Program-made: the position numbers and the translations under genes
Shown: one piece after another, positions 1 through 8,343 of the stretch
Layout of the letters: each line of letters opens with the position of its first letter
Position numbering within the stretch: position 1 is the first letter of the stretch
DNA from: Christensenellaceae bacterium
Lineage (GTDB): Bacteria; Bacillota; Clostridia; Christensenellales; CAG-138
DNA: 64,000 bases
Direction of reading: 5' to 3'
Assembly: GCA_031261085.1 (NCBI GenBank)
Contig: JAISKB010000007.1
Coordinates: forward strand, 1-64,000
Notes under the pieces: model-generated
What the model was told of the DNA's origin: nothing
Database searches by the model: none
What the model saw: only the letters and a program-made list of their open reading frames with translations

Positions 1-1
1 G

Positions 2-127
2 AACAACATCGAAACCGTCGTTGTCGAGGGAGATATACTCATTGCCGATGGGCAATTCACACGCATGGATGAATGGGCGGCTGCTGACCATTTGCAGCGG
101 CGCGCGCAAGACCTGATGACCCGCTAA
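2..127 (+). CDS. amidohydrolase family protein, C-terminal end (partial)
   Basis: Only the last 41 residues are present; the gene enters from the left edge and stops at TAA 125-127. The frame reads NNIETVVVEGDILIADGQF and ends in an Arg/Leu-rich helix. This is the usual final beta-hairpin of the composite sandwich domain in metal-dependent amidohydrolases of the chlorohydrolase/SsnA/cytosine-deaminase type (V..V.V.G..v...G). The metal ligands lie outside the window, so the substrate cannot be read. It precedes a regulator and a BmpA-type (nucleoside-like) ABC transporter, so a role in breakdown of an imported nitrogen heterocycle is an inference only. Confidence 0.6.
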   Translation, partial: NNIETVVVEGDILIADGQFTRMDEWAAADHLQRRAQDLMTR

Positions 128-151
128 GAAAAACGGAGGGCGCGCCGGACA

Positions 152-180
152 TTGCTCTTTTTGTGAAAGCCTGATAAAAT
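152..180 (+). promoter_or_regulatory. candidate promoter of the RpiR-type regulator gene
   Basis: TTGCTC at 152-157, a 17-bp spacer, and TAAAAT at 175-180, about 48 bases before the ATG at 228. The -35 box is weak, so this is a pattern match only. Confidence 0.35.
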
Positions 181-227
181 AAAATTGATTTTACCGCAGG
201 AACGCGGGGCAGGATGGAAAAGAACCA

Positions 228-1061
228 ATGATTTTATCGCGCATCGACAGCAAGTATCCGGATATGACGCCCGGGCAGAGAAGCATCGCCGATTATATCG
301 CAGCGCAGCTGCGCGAGGCAGCATATATGAACGCCAAGGAGATTGCGGCAAAGACCGGCGTGAGCGAATCGGGCGTCGTGCGTTTCGCGGCGTTCCTCGA
401 CTATGCGGGCTTTAAGGAAATGCAAAAGGATATTCAGACGGACGTTAAGACCTCTTGGTCTATCGTGGAGTCCTTCCAGAACGCGCTTGAAGCGGATCAG
501 GTCAGCAGCGACAGCCGCCATATCTATAATCAAGCTATAAAAAACCTCAACGAGACTATCGCCGCCGTCCCGGAAGAACTGTATGAACAGGCCATGCAGC
601 TGATTTTCGAGGCCGACAGAATCGGCGTGGTCGGTACCCGCGTTGCGGTCGCACCGGCGCTGACGCTGCAGGTGCTTCTCAACCAGCTTGTGCCCAACGT
701 GCATCTTTTGATTCCGAACATGGATACCTCTTTCGATATGCTGCGTACCTGGGGCGAGAAGGATCTTTTGATTGGGTTTTCATTCATGCGCGCGAAGAAT
801 TTTTCGTATGACATCATCTCTTACGGCAAGGAAAGAGGCTGCCGGATTATCTCCGTGTGCGACAGCTACCGCAACTCAATCGCAGCGCTCGGGGATGTCG
901 TGTTCCCCGTCCAAAGCGAGTCCGCTTTCCTTTCCTTCGTACCCACCATGTATGTAATCGACACCCTTCTCTATAAGATATCAAAGAGGATTGGGCAGGC
1001 CTATCCGGAGAATATGATGCAGATTGAAGATATCGTTAATCGATTCGTCAATCGTAAATAA
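228..1061 (+). CDS. MurR/RpiR family transcriptional regulator
   Basis: 277 aa, the usual size for the family. Residues about 1-75 form the RpiR winged helix-turn-helix domain (TPGQRSIADYI, then AKTGVSESGVVRFAAFLDYAGF). Residues about 105-260 form a SIS sugar-isomerase fold that binds a phosphosugar or related effector (GVVGTRVAVAPAL, LLIGFSFMRAKNF, GCRIISVCDS). It lies directly upstream of a BmpA-type ABC operon whose promoter carries repeated inverted sites (1105-1153), so it probably controls that operon. The ligand is unknown; members of this family also respond to non-sugar metabolites. The ATG at 228 has only a weak ribosome binding site upstream. Confidence 0.85.
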   Translation: MILSRIDSKYPDMTPGQRSIADYIAAQLREAAYMNAKEIAAKTGVSESGVVRFAAFLDYAGFKEMQKDIQTDVKTSWSIVESFQNALEADQVSSDSRHIYNQAIKNLNETIAAVPEELYEQAMQLIFEADRIGVVGTRVAVAPALTLQVLLNQLVPNVHLLIPNMDTSFDMLRTWGEKDLLIGFSFMRAKNFSYDIISYGKERGCRIISVCDSYRNSIAALGDVVFPVQSESAFLSFVPTMYVIDTLLYKISKRIGQAYPENMMQIEDIVNRFVNRK

Positions 1062-1104
1062 GCGCGCGGAACAGCATAAAACAACATAAGGAGAAAAGCA
1101 CATC

Positions 1105-1168
1105 ATTTCTTGCAAATAAAATTGCAAGAAATATTTATGTTGCAAGAAATATTGATTAGAGATATAAT
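1105..1168 (+). promoter_or_regulatory. promoter with three operator half-sites ahead of the BmpA-type ABC operon
   Basis: A perfect 11-bp inverted repeat, ATTTCTTGCAA (1105-1115) and TTGCAAGAAAT (1122-1132) with a 6-bp spacer, is followed by a third half-site TTGCAAGAAATATT at 1140-1153. That repeats 1122-1135 at an 18-bp offset. TTGCAA at 1140-1145 is 17 bp from TATAAT at 1163-1168, so the third half-site overlaps the -35 box. The RpiR-type regulator encoded just upstream is the obvious candidate to bind here (inference). Confidence 0.7.
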
Positions 1169-1223
1169 AACAACCAAGTTAACATATCCGTCCCAAAATA
1201 AATTCATTTTAGGAGGTAAAACA

Positions 1224-2282
1224 ATGAAAAAGCAAAAATGGATCATCCAACTTCTAGTAGTTGCGATGCTGGTTGTAGTTACCGCATGCGCGCCTGCGGT
1301 GACGGACAGCACGACGAATCAGCCCACGGCGGCACCCGATGTGAGTGCTGCGCCGGAGCCGATTGAAGCGCCCAAGGCCGAGTATAAGGTAGCTGCATTG
1401 CTGCCGGGCTCCATCAATGACGGCGGCTGGTGCACGACCGGTTATGAAGCCGCAAGGATTGCCGCCGAATCCATCGGCGCTGAATTCAGCTATACGGAGA
1501 CCTCCTCTCAGCAGGATGCTATCGACGCCCTCACCGATTACGGCGATAGGGGCTTCACGGTCGTATATTGCCACAGCTATGACTATCAGGATGCTTGTGA
1601 GAGGGTTGCAACGGATTATCCGAACACGCAGTTTGTTACCTCTGGCGGTACAATAATGACCGACAACATTACGCCAATCTATGTCAAGTCCGAGCAGGCT
1701 TCCTACATGCTTGGCGTGCTGGCGGCGAAGATGACGACCACCAAGAAGGTCGGCGTCATCGGGAGCGAGGAGCTTCCGGCGATTACCAAAACACTAAAAG
1801 GCTTTGCGCAGGGCGTGACCGATACCGATCCTTCCGTCGAAGTCGTAACGACCTACCTTGGAACCGGCACCGATGTGGGCAAGGGCCGCGAGGCAGCGCT
1901 CGCGCTGATTAACAATTCCTGTGATATACTCTTTGCCAGTGCAAACGCAGCCGCGCAGGGCGTGTTCCAGGCTGTTGACGAAAGTAAGGATAAGGGTGTG
2001 CTGGGCTTTGGAAGCTATGCGCGCATTACTCTGCAGTACCCGGAGAGCTTCGTTGCGGACATGGTATCGCAGTATGAACCGGTCTTTGTGGAGATGGCGG
2101 GTAAGATTGTGGAAGGCACATTCGTTCCGGGTCAACAGTATTTTGCCGACATCTTCAACGGCGGAGCCGAGGTTTATTTCAATGATGCCATGCCAATCAG
2201 CGCGGATGCACAGGCCGCTTATGACAAAGCGATGGAAGCGTTTAAAACGGACAGCATCATTATCGACATTGGCGAGTATTAA
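1224..2282 (+). CDS. BMP family ABC transporter substrate-binding lipoprotein
   Basis: 352 aa. The start is the ATG after AGGAGG at 1211-1216; earlier in-frame starts would add a tail with no family likeness. A lipoprotein signal peptide ends at VVTAC (Cys about residue 21), followed by a low-complexity Thr/Ala/Pro linker to about residue 55. The rest matches the basic membrane protein (BmpA/PnrA/Med) fold: AALLPGSINDGGW at the start of the mature domain, then QDAIDALTDYGDRGFTVVYCHS, and a late FGSYA segment. Characterised relatives bind nucleosides. It is the first gene of an ABC set with the double ATPase and two permeases downstream. Confidence 0.88.
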   Translation: MKKQKWIIQLLVVAMLVVVTACAPAVTDSTTNQPTAAPDVSAAPEPIEAPKAEYKVAALLPGSINDGGWCTTGYEAARIAAESIGAEFSYTETSSQQDAIDALTDYGDRGFTVVYCHSYDYQDACERVATDYPNTQFVTSGGTIMTDNITPIYVKSEQASYMLGVLAAKMTTTKKVGVIGSEELPAITKTLKGFAQGVTDTDPSVEVVTTYLGTGTDVGKGREAALALINNSCDILFASANAAAQGVFQAVDESKDKGVLGFGSYARITLQYPESFVADMVSQYEPVFVEMAGKIVEGTFVPGQQYFADIFNGGAEVYFNDAMPISADAQAAYDKAMEAFKTDSIIIDIGEY

Positions 2283-2336
2283 AAAACCGGGGACGCCGCG
2301 CGCGTAATGCGCCGCGTCAGGGTTATGAACAGGTGG

Positions 2337-2389
2337 GAGACGGCCGCCGTACGTCTAAAGGGAATCCGCATGGCGGCTGTCTCTTTCTT
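2337..2389 (+). terminator. hairpin between the binding-protein gene and the ATPase gene
   Basis: GAGACGGCCGCC (2337-2348) pairs with GGCGGCTGTCTC (2372-2383) with one G-U, followed by TTTCTT. A second GC-rich inverted repeat lies at 2291-2317. In the 135-base gap this probably acts as a partial terminator or mRNA end-stabiliser, keeping the binding protein more abundant than the rest of the transporter (inference). Confidence 0.5.
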
Positions 2390-2417
2390 GGATTCGGGTG
2401 TATGAGGAGGGTGTTAC

Positions 2418-3965
2418 ATGTACGCACTGGAAATCAAGGGTTTTACAAAAACCTTTGGTACGCTCGTTGCAAATGACAATATTTCACTGACCCTTGACAA
2501 GGGGGAGGTGCTGGCCATACTTGGCGAGAACGGCGCCGGCAAGACCACGCTGATGCGTGGCATATATGGCATGGAAGTTCCTGACAGCGGCGAGATGGTT
2601 CTTTCGGGCGAACGGGTTTCCATCCGCTTTCCGAAGGATGCCATACGGCACGGGATTGGCATGGTGCACCAGCATTTTATGCTGATTAACAACTTCACCG
2701 TCGCCGAAAATCTCGTTTTGGGCATGACCGAGTATACCGGCCAATTGCTGGATCGAAAGACGATTAACCAGAAAATTAATGCGTTTTTCGAGCAATACCA
2801 CTTTGACGTTCCGGCGGACGCGAAGGTTAAGGATCTTCCGGTAGGGTTGCAGCAACGCGTGGAAATCATGAAGGTGCTCTTCCGCGGGGCGCAGATACTG
2901 GTTTTGGATGAACCGACCGCAGTGCTCACGCCGCAGGAGACGCAGGAATTGTTTCACATCATAAGGCGGCTCCAGTCGGAGGGCAAATCCATCATCTTCA
3001 TCAGCCATAAGCTCGATGAGGTCAAGGCAATCAGCCAGAGGATACTGGTGCTGCGCCTCGGTAGGGTGAGCGGCGTCGTGAACACGAGCGAGGCGGATGA
3101 GAATCGCATGGCGCGCATGATGATTGGGCGTGAGCTTCACACCGAGGAGAAGCCGCATCAGAGCGCCGATCTTATCAGGCGAAGGGTGCTGAAGGTAGAA
3201 CATCTCATCATAAAAAACGAAAAGACAATCGCTGTTAAAGGTATTGATTTTACGATATTCTCCAATGAGATTTTAGGCGTCGCGGGCGTGGACGGCAACG
3301 GCCAGAAGGAGCTTGCTGAGGGCATCGCGGGCCTTTGCCGCGTGGAATCCGGGAGTATTCTGTTAAACGGCAGGCAAATCGCGGGCAAAAGCGTCAAGGA
3401 AATCCGGCGCAGCAAGGTGGCGCACATCCCGGAGGATCGGCGCGCGACGGGCCTGGTACTCGGCTTTAGCATTTCGGATAACTGCATTTTATCGCAACAT
3501 GATTGCCCGCCCTTTGCCAAGGGTATACTCATCGACAAAAAAACGGTGCGGCGCTTTGCAAGGCAATGCATCGAAGATTATCGGATTATGGCCGCGTCCG
3601 AAGCCGAGACGGCGGCTTGCCTATCGGGCGGAAACCAGCAGAAGTTAATCGTGGCAAGGGAGCTTGCCGGAGATCCCGAGCTGCTCGTCGCGATGAAGCC
3701 GACCCGGGGGCTCGACGTGGGCGCGGTGGAATATATTCATTCCTGCCTTCTCGAGCAAAGGAGCAAGGGCGCGGCGGTGCTGCTGATTTCGTCCGAGCTG
3801 GAGGAGCTTATGCAGCTCAGCGATAGGATTATGGTCATGCACAACGGCGAAATCACGGGCATCGTCTATCCGGAGCAGGTCACGGCGGAGGAGATTGGGC
3901 TGATGATGGCCGGGCAGAAGCGACCTGAGCCGGTGCTTGTGCCAAAGCAGGGGGTGATAGCATGA
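2418..3965 (+). CDS. BmpA-type ABC transporter, double ATP-binding subunit (NupO/YufO-like)
   Basis: 515 aa, two fused nucleotide-binding domains. The first has Walker A GENGAGKTT near residue 34, the family-typical LPVGLQQRVEIMK in place of a classic signature, and Walker B ILVLDEPTAVLTP. The second has the atypical P-loop GVDGNGQKEL usual in this family, signature LSGGNQQK, and MKPTRGLDVGA in place of the more usual QPTRGLDVG, without a canonical catalytic Glu. This asymmetry is normal for the RbsA/NupO group. It couples ATP hydrolysis to import with the two permeases downstream. The stop overlaps the next start by 4 bases (ATGA), a sign of translational coupling. Confidence 0.9.
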   Translation: MYALEIKGFTKTFGTLVANDNISLTLDKGEVLAILGENGAGKTTLMRGIYGMEVPDSGEMVLSGERVSIRFPKDAIRHGIGMVHQHFMLINNFTVAENLVLGMTEYTGQLLDRKTINQKINAFFEQYHFDVPADAKVKDLPVGLQQRVEIMKVLFRGAQILVLDEPTAVLTPQETQELFHIIRRLQSEGKSIIFISHKLDEVKAISQRILVLRLGRVSGVVNTSEADENRMARMMIGRELHTEEKPHQSADLIRRRVLKVEHLIIKNEKTIAVKGIDFTIFSNEILGVAGVDGNGQKELAEGIAGLCRVESGSILLNGRQIAGKSVKEIRRSKVAHIPEDRRATGLVLGFSISDNCILSQHDCPPFAKGILIDKKTVRRFARQCIEDYRIMAASEAETAACLSGGNQQKLIVARELAGDPELLVAMKPTRGLDVGAVEYIHSCLLEQRSKGAAVLLISSELEELMQLSDRIMVMHNGEITGIVYPEQVTAEEIGLMMAGQKRPEPVLVPKQGVIA

Positions 3966-5053
3966 AAGACAAGTTGCTCAGTTTCCTAAAAAGCCAGCTC
4001 AAGTCGATTATTCTAATCATCGTTGCATTAATCTGTTCCTTTGCTGCGGCCGCGGTAGTGCTGCTCTTTGCGGGATATAATCCCGTTGAGGCCTTTGAAA
4101 GCATTCTTGCGGGCGCAATCGGGAGCAGGACCGCAATCGCGCAGTCCTTCGGGAAGGCTACGCCGCTGATGATCCTGGGCATCTCGGTGGCCGTGGCGTT
4201 TAAGGGTTCGTCTTTCAACATCGGCGCGGAAGGCCAATTTTATGCGGGCGCGCTCGGCGCCGTGCTCTGTGAAATGGCGCTGCATAATTCCGGGCTGCCT
4301 TCGGCGGCGATAATCACGCTTTGCCTGCTTTCGGCCTTTCTTCTGGGTGCGGTCTGGGGGATGATTCCCGGCTATCTCAAGGCATCCAGAGGCGCCTCGG
4401 AGGTCGTCACCACGGTCATGCTCACCTCCGTGATTCTGCTTTTGGTCGGCTTCCTTGTGAGCCAGGGCGGACCCATCGCGGAGCCGCGCGGAATTTATCC
4501 TGAAACGCAGGAAATCGTCGAGTCGGCGCGCCTGCCATATATTTGGAAAGGCACGCGGCTGCATCTCGGGTTTGCGATTGCGCTCGCGGTGGTCGCCGCA
4601 TCCTATTTCTTCCTTGAAAAGACCACGGGCGGCTACAAAATCAAGGCTACCGGCCTCAATCCGAACGCGGCTGCCTACGGCGGCATCAGTGTGGGAATGG
4701 TGACCATCTCCACCATGATGTTAAGCGGCGCGATTGCGGGGCTTGCGGGCGGCGTGGAGGTCTTGGGCACATCCTGGAAGCTGTATGTCAACCTTTCTCC
4801 CGGATACGGTTATAACGCGATTGCCGTAGCGCTGCTCGGAAGGCTCAGCCCCATCGGCATCGTGTTTAGTGCGCTGCTTTTTGGCATGCTCAATACGGGC
4901 TGCAACCAAATGGCGCGCTACATCGGGATTCCAAACACCATTGCTGCAGTTATACAGGCGCTGGTGTTGCTCTTTGTGGTCGGTTTCTCGATACTTGAGA
5001 ATAAAACGTTCAGCCTGAAACTGAAAAAGAAGGGAGGAACTGTCTGTGAATAA
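3962..5053 (+). CDS. BmpA-type ABC transporter permease 1 (NupP/YufP-like)
   Basis: 363 aa, about eight to ten hydrophobic segments. Family hallmarks are the conserved FNIGAEGQFYAGALGA stretch (around residue 84) and GAIAGLAGGVEVLG, both typical of the BPD_transp_2 permeases that serve BMP-type nucleoside importers. The start overlaps the ATPase stop, and the end overlaps the second permease by 8 bases, so the two membrane subunits are translated together and probably form a heterodimer in the inner membrane. Substrate is inferred only from the family. Confidence 0.9.
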   Translation: MKDKLLSFLKSQLKSIILIIVALICSFAAAAVVLLFAGYNPVEAFESILAGAIGSRTAIAQSFGKATPLMILGISVAVAFKGSSFNIGAEGQFYAGALGAVLCEMALHNSGLPSAAIITLCLLSAFLLGAVWGMIPGYLKASRGASEVVTTVMLTSVILLLVGFLVSQGGPIAEPRGIYPETQEIVESARLPYIWKGTRLHLGFAIALAVVAASYFFLEKTTGGYKIKATGLNPNAAAYGGISVGMVTISTMMLSGAIAGLAGGVEVLGTSWKLYVNLSPGYGYNAIAVALLGRLSPIGIVFSALLFGMLNTGCNQMARYIGIPNTIAAVIQALVLLFVVGFSILENKTFSLKLKKKGGTVCE

Positions 5054-5990
5054 CCTGTTAACCTGGGCCACGCTGCTTCCGCTTCTGCAGGCGACGATTC
5101 GAATGGCCGCCCCATATACGTTTGCCGCTATCGGCGGTATCTATTCAGATAAAGCGGGCGTGAGCAGTATCGAGCTGGAAGGGCTCTTGCTCATAGGCGC
5201 GTTTGCCGGGTTCGTTACGGTGTATTTCACCCAAAATTTGCTGCTTGGTGTGCTGGCCGCCGCTCTGGCGGGGATGCTGCTTTCGGCCATATACGCGTAT
5301 ATGGTGGTTTTCCTTGGCAGCAAAGCGGCGCTGATTGGGACGGCGGTCATGCTTCTGGCGGGCGGCATCACGAGCTTTTATTACCGCAGCATCTTCGGGG
5401 TTTCCGTCGAATACCCATCTATCGTGCCGTTCAGAAACGTCCCGGTCCCGTTGCTGAGCAAAATTCCCTTTATAGGCGATATTTTCTTCCGACAAAATCT
5501 GCTTGTGTACCTCGGGTATATCCTAGTCGTCGTCACATGGTTTTTCTTTTCCAAGACCGCGCTGGGGCTTCAATGCAGGGCGATGGGTGAAAATCCCTTT
5601 GCGGCCGATACGCTGGGTTTGCCCGTGCGTAAATATCGCTTTATCAATGTCCTTGTGACGGGATTAATCGCGGGTATCTCGGGCGCATATCTTTCACTTG
5701 CGGCGTCTGGCAGTTTTGTGGAGAACATGTCCTCTGAAAAAGGCTACGCGGCGTTTGCAATCATTATCCTTGGCAAGTACAGCCCGGTCGGCGCGTTCCT
5801 GGGATGCCTGCTCTTCGGTTTTGCGGATGCGTTCCAACTCAATCTTCAGGCGCTGGGCTTCAACGTACCCTATCAGTTCATGCTGATGCTGCCGTACCTG
5901 TTCACGCTGATTGTCATGTTCGTTTCGGGCAGCGGTAACCAGCCGGAGGGACACGGAAAATTTTTCAGGAAAGGTGCTCAGATCCTTTAA
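5046..5990 (+). CDS. BmpA-type ABC transporter permease 2 (NupQ/YufQ-like)
   Basis: 314 aa, GTG start at 5046 preceded by GGGAGG. It is the shorter partner of the two permeases, with the diagnostic N-terminal AAPYTFAAIGGIYSDKAGV segment followed by VSSIELEGLLLIGAFAG. About eight membrane segments are visible. Together with the upstream permease and double ATPase it completes one import system. The next gene starts 20 bases downstream, suggesting the reductase is in the same transcript. Confidence 0.9.
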   Translation: MNNLLTWATLLPLLQATIRMAAPYTFAAIGGIYSDKAGVSSIELEGLLLIGAFAGFVTVYFTQNLLLGVLAAALAGMLLSAIYAYMVVFLGSKAALIGTAVMLLAGGITSFYYRSIFGVSVEYPSIVPFRNVPVPLLSKIPFIGDIFFRQNLLVYLGYILVVVTWFFFSKTALGLQCRAMGENPFAADTLGLPVRKYRFINVLVTGLIAGISGAYLSLAASGSFVENMSSEKGYAAFAIIILGKYSPVGAFLGCLLFGFADAFQLNLQALGFNVPYQFMLMLPYLFTLIVMFVSGSGNQPEGHGKFFRKGAQIL

Positions 5991-6009
5991 TGAGCGCGAG
6001 ATAAAATCT

Positions 6010-6732
6010 ATGCAAACAGATAAGACTCTTATCCTAGGGATAAGCGGCAGCCCCAGAAACAGCGTTACATCGGAGACGCTTGATATTGCGTTGGCATCGG
6101 CGGGCACGGTGCCCGATACCGAGATAGCCAAGATTAGCCTCGCGAACAAAGAGATACAGTGCTGTATCAACTGCGACCTGTGCATTAAGCACGACTCCGG
6201 CCGCTGTATGGTATATCAGGATGACTTTTTGGACGAATATCTTGAGTTGTTCAGGCGGTGCGATGGCATCATCCTCGCCGCGCCGGTGTATCTGATGAAT
6301 CCCGCGGGGGTGCTCAACGTTTTTTTAAGCAGGATGCGGCCGTTGAGCAAATATTCGCGCCAAGGATTTTTCGGCAGCCGCATGGGCGCGTGCATCGCCG
6401 TGGGCGGAATGCGCAATGGCGGGCAGGATGGCGCGCTATCCGCCATGAATAATATGCTTCAGGCCTACGGAACCAATGTCATCGGCGGCGGCGTGCATTT
6501 TTATAACGGCGCCGCAATCTGGTCGGAGAATAAGTCGAAGCTCTGCGATCAAAACGGCGCGCAGCAGGCAGGCACGCTTGGGAAAAAGCTCGCTTACATG
6601 TGCCGTATCGTTAAGGCGGGCATCAAGGCCACGCAATGCGAGGAGAATCCTTTGATTTTTCTCGGATATGAAAATATAGAGGAGCTTAATACGGGAATGC
6701 GCCTGCGCGGCCTCGTTGCAAATCAGGATTAA
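6010..6732 (+). CDS. flavodoxin-fold NAD(P)H-dependent reductase, iron-sulfur flavoprotein-like
   Basis: 240 aa from the ATG at 6010. The N-terminus ILGISGSPRNSVTSE is the FMN phosphate-binding loop of the NADPH-dependent FMN reductase family. A compact Cys motif follows (CINCDLCIKHDSGRC, around residues 47-61), as in iron-sulfur flavoproteins that carry a cluster near the FMN. Then come AAPVYLMNPAGVLNVFL and AVGGMRNGGQDG, both typical flavin-contact regions. No strong ribosome binding site is seen, so coupling to the permease upstream is likely. Its electron acceptor is unknown. Sitting between a transporter and a LarA-like gene it may act on the imported compound. Confidence 0.8.
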   Translation: MQTDKTLILGISGSPRNSVTSETLDIALASAGTVPDTEIAKISLANKEIQCCINCDLCIKHDSGRCMVYQDDFLDEYLELFRRCDGIILAAPVYLMNPAGVLNVFLSRMRPLSKYSRQGFFGSRMGACIAVGGMRNGGQDGALSAMNNMLQAYGTNVIGGGVHFYNGAAIWSENKSKLCDQNGAQQAGTLGKKLAYMCRIVKAGIKATQCEENPLIFLGYENIEELNTGMRLRGLVANQD

Positions 6733-6752
6733 CGGATTAGAAGGAGGAATGT

Positions 6753-7055
6753 ATGAGTACGATTTGCAGTGTATATCAAAAGCCCAAGAAGGTAAGGATT
6801 ATCGTTGAAAAATGCCCCGTCAACAGCGAGGGGCGCCCATGCCACTGCCATGTGGAGGGCCAGGTGTTCGAATTCGGCTTTGAACGCTGCCCGAGCGATT
6901 TTTGCGCCGCAGCGTTCCATAACCTTTGGCCGCAGCTGCGAGTGCTGGAGATGGGCGGCAGGCACCCCTGGGACAAGGTGGAGGGCGTGACGCGCGTGGC
7001 CTGCCCCGACCCCGATAAGACGACCATCTTCCGCATTGAAACCGTGGATGAGTAA
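6753..7055 (+). CDS. TIGR04076 family small protein
   Basis: 100 aa. Family hallmarks as I know them are a Cys-containing N-terminal strand (EKCPVN), a central CPSDFCAAAFHNLWPQL where Cys and a buried helix are conserved, a GGxxPW motif (GGRHPWDK), and a terminal CPDPDKTTIFRIE. TIGR04076 proteins have no assigned function but recur beside oxidoreductases and amidohydrolases. A strong GGAGG precedes the ATG. It lies 20 bases after the flavoprotein gene and 13 before the racemase-like gene, so it belongs to the same operon. Confidence 0.7.
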   Translation: MSTICSVYQKPKKVRIIVEKCPVNSEGRPCHCHVEGQVFEFGFERCPSDFCAAAFHNLWPQLRVLEMGGRHPWDKVEGVTRVACPDPDKTTIFRIETVDE

Positions 7056-7068
7056 AACGAGGATGTAA

Positions 7069-8343
7069 ATGCATATGCAGATTATGCTGCCCTATGGGGC
7101 CTCTCATCTGCCGTTTTTTTGGACGGAGCACGATCGGGTTCGGGTCGTGGAGGCTAGGCGCTGGAACCGGGAACAAACGGAAGAAGCTCTGGTGAACGCG
7201 GCGCTCGACGCCCCGTATGGGGGCATTAGGCTCGAACGGATGGCACGGGGAAAACGATCTGCAGTGATTATTACGAGCGACCATACGCGGCCCGTTCCGA
7301 GCAGGCTGACGCTCCCGCTGATTTTGGCGCGGCTGCGCGAGGGCGCGCCGGAGATTGAAATCACGATACTCATCGCCACGGGCTGCCACAGGGCGAGTAC
7401 AGGCGCGGAGCTGCTCGAAAAGTTCGGGGAGAAAATCGTTCGCCGTGAACGCATCGTCCAGCACGATTGCGACGACGAAAAAAATCTTGCGCCGCTTTGC
7501 ACGCTTCCTTCGGGAGGCGCGCTGATGGTAAACCGTGCGGTCGTAGAAACCGAGCTGTTGGTGGCGGAAGGGTTTATCGAACCGCATTTTTTTGCGGGCT
7601 TCTCCGGCGGGCGAAAGAGTGTGCTTCCGGGCGTGGCGTCACGCGGAGCGGTGATGTACAACCATAACGCAGGCTTTATCGCCAACGAGCATGCCAGGGC
7701 GGGAGAACTCGAAAGGAACCCGATTCATCGGGATATGCGGTATGCAGCGGACGCAGCAGGGCTGCGGTTTATTCTGAACGTCATTCTCGACGGGGAAAAG
7801 CGCGTTGTCGCGGCGTACGCGGGAGATCCGGAAACGGCGCACACGGCCGGCTGCGAAGAGCTGGCGCGCCATGCGGGAATCAACTGCCCCCAAACGCCCA
7901 TCGTAGTAACGACCAACGGGGGCTATCCGCTGGATCAAAACATCTACCAATGCGTTAAGGGGCTGTGTACAGCGCAGTCCATATGCGAGCCGGGCGGTGT
8001 AATCATCATGGCGGCGGCCTGCAGGGACGGGCACGGCGGGGATGAATTCTACAATGTTCTGCGCCTTGCAAAATCGCCTGCTGAACTTCACGACCGCTTG
8101 CTTCGCGTACCGCCCGGTCAAACAACGCCCGACCAGTGGCAGTACCAAATCCTTGCACGGATTCTTTGCTCCCATACGGTGATTTTTGTAACGGATCCTC
8201 GCCTTGCATCGGTCGTGACCGACATGCATATGCTCTATGCTCCAAATCTGGAGCGGGCGATGGAGCTTGCACACCGCATCAAGGGACAAGGCGTAGCTGT
8301 AACCGTGCTGCCGGACGGGGTATCCGTGTTTTTTGCGCCATAA
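7069..8343 (+). CDS. nickel-dependent lactate racemase (LarA) family protein
   Basis: 424 aa, full length for LarA/DUF2088. Visible hallmarks are SDHTRPVPS, ATGCHRAS (position of the first catalytic His), and FIEPHFFAGFSGGRKSVLPGV, which holds a His and the Lys that in LarA carries the nickel-pincer nucleotide. The later HNAGFI holds the next ligand His. The pincer cofactor is normally built by LarB, LarC and LarE; none is encoded in this window. LarA homologs racemise or epimerise various 2-hydroxy acids, so the substrate need not be lactate. As the last gene of the transport cluster it probably acts on a hydroxyacid derived from the imported compound (inference). Confidence 0.82.
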   Translation: MHMQIMLPYGASHLPFFWTEHDRVRVVEARRWNREQTEEALVNAALDAPYGGIRLERMARGKRSAVIITSDHTRPVPSRLTLPLILARLREGAPEIEITILIATGCHRASTGAELLEKFGEKIVRRERIVQHDCDDEKNLAPLCTLPSGGALMVNRAVVETELLVAEGFIEPHFFAGFSGGRKSVLPGVASRGAVMYNHNAGFIANEHARAGELERNPIHRDMRYAADAAGLRFILNVILDGEKRVVAAYAGDPETAHTAGCEELARHAGINCPQTPIVVTTNGGYPLDQNIYQCVKGLCTAQSICEPGGVIIMAAACRDGHGGDEFYNVLRLAKSPAELHDRLLRVPPGQTTPDQWQYQILARILCSHTVIFVTDPRLASVVTDMHMLYAPNLERAMELAHRIKGQGVAVTVLPDGVSVFFAP

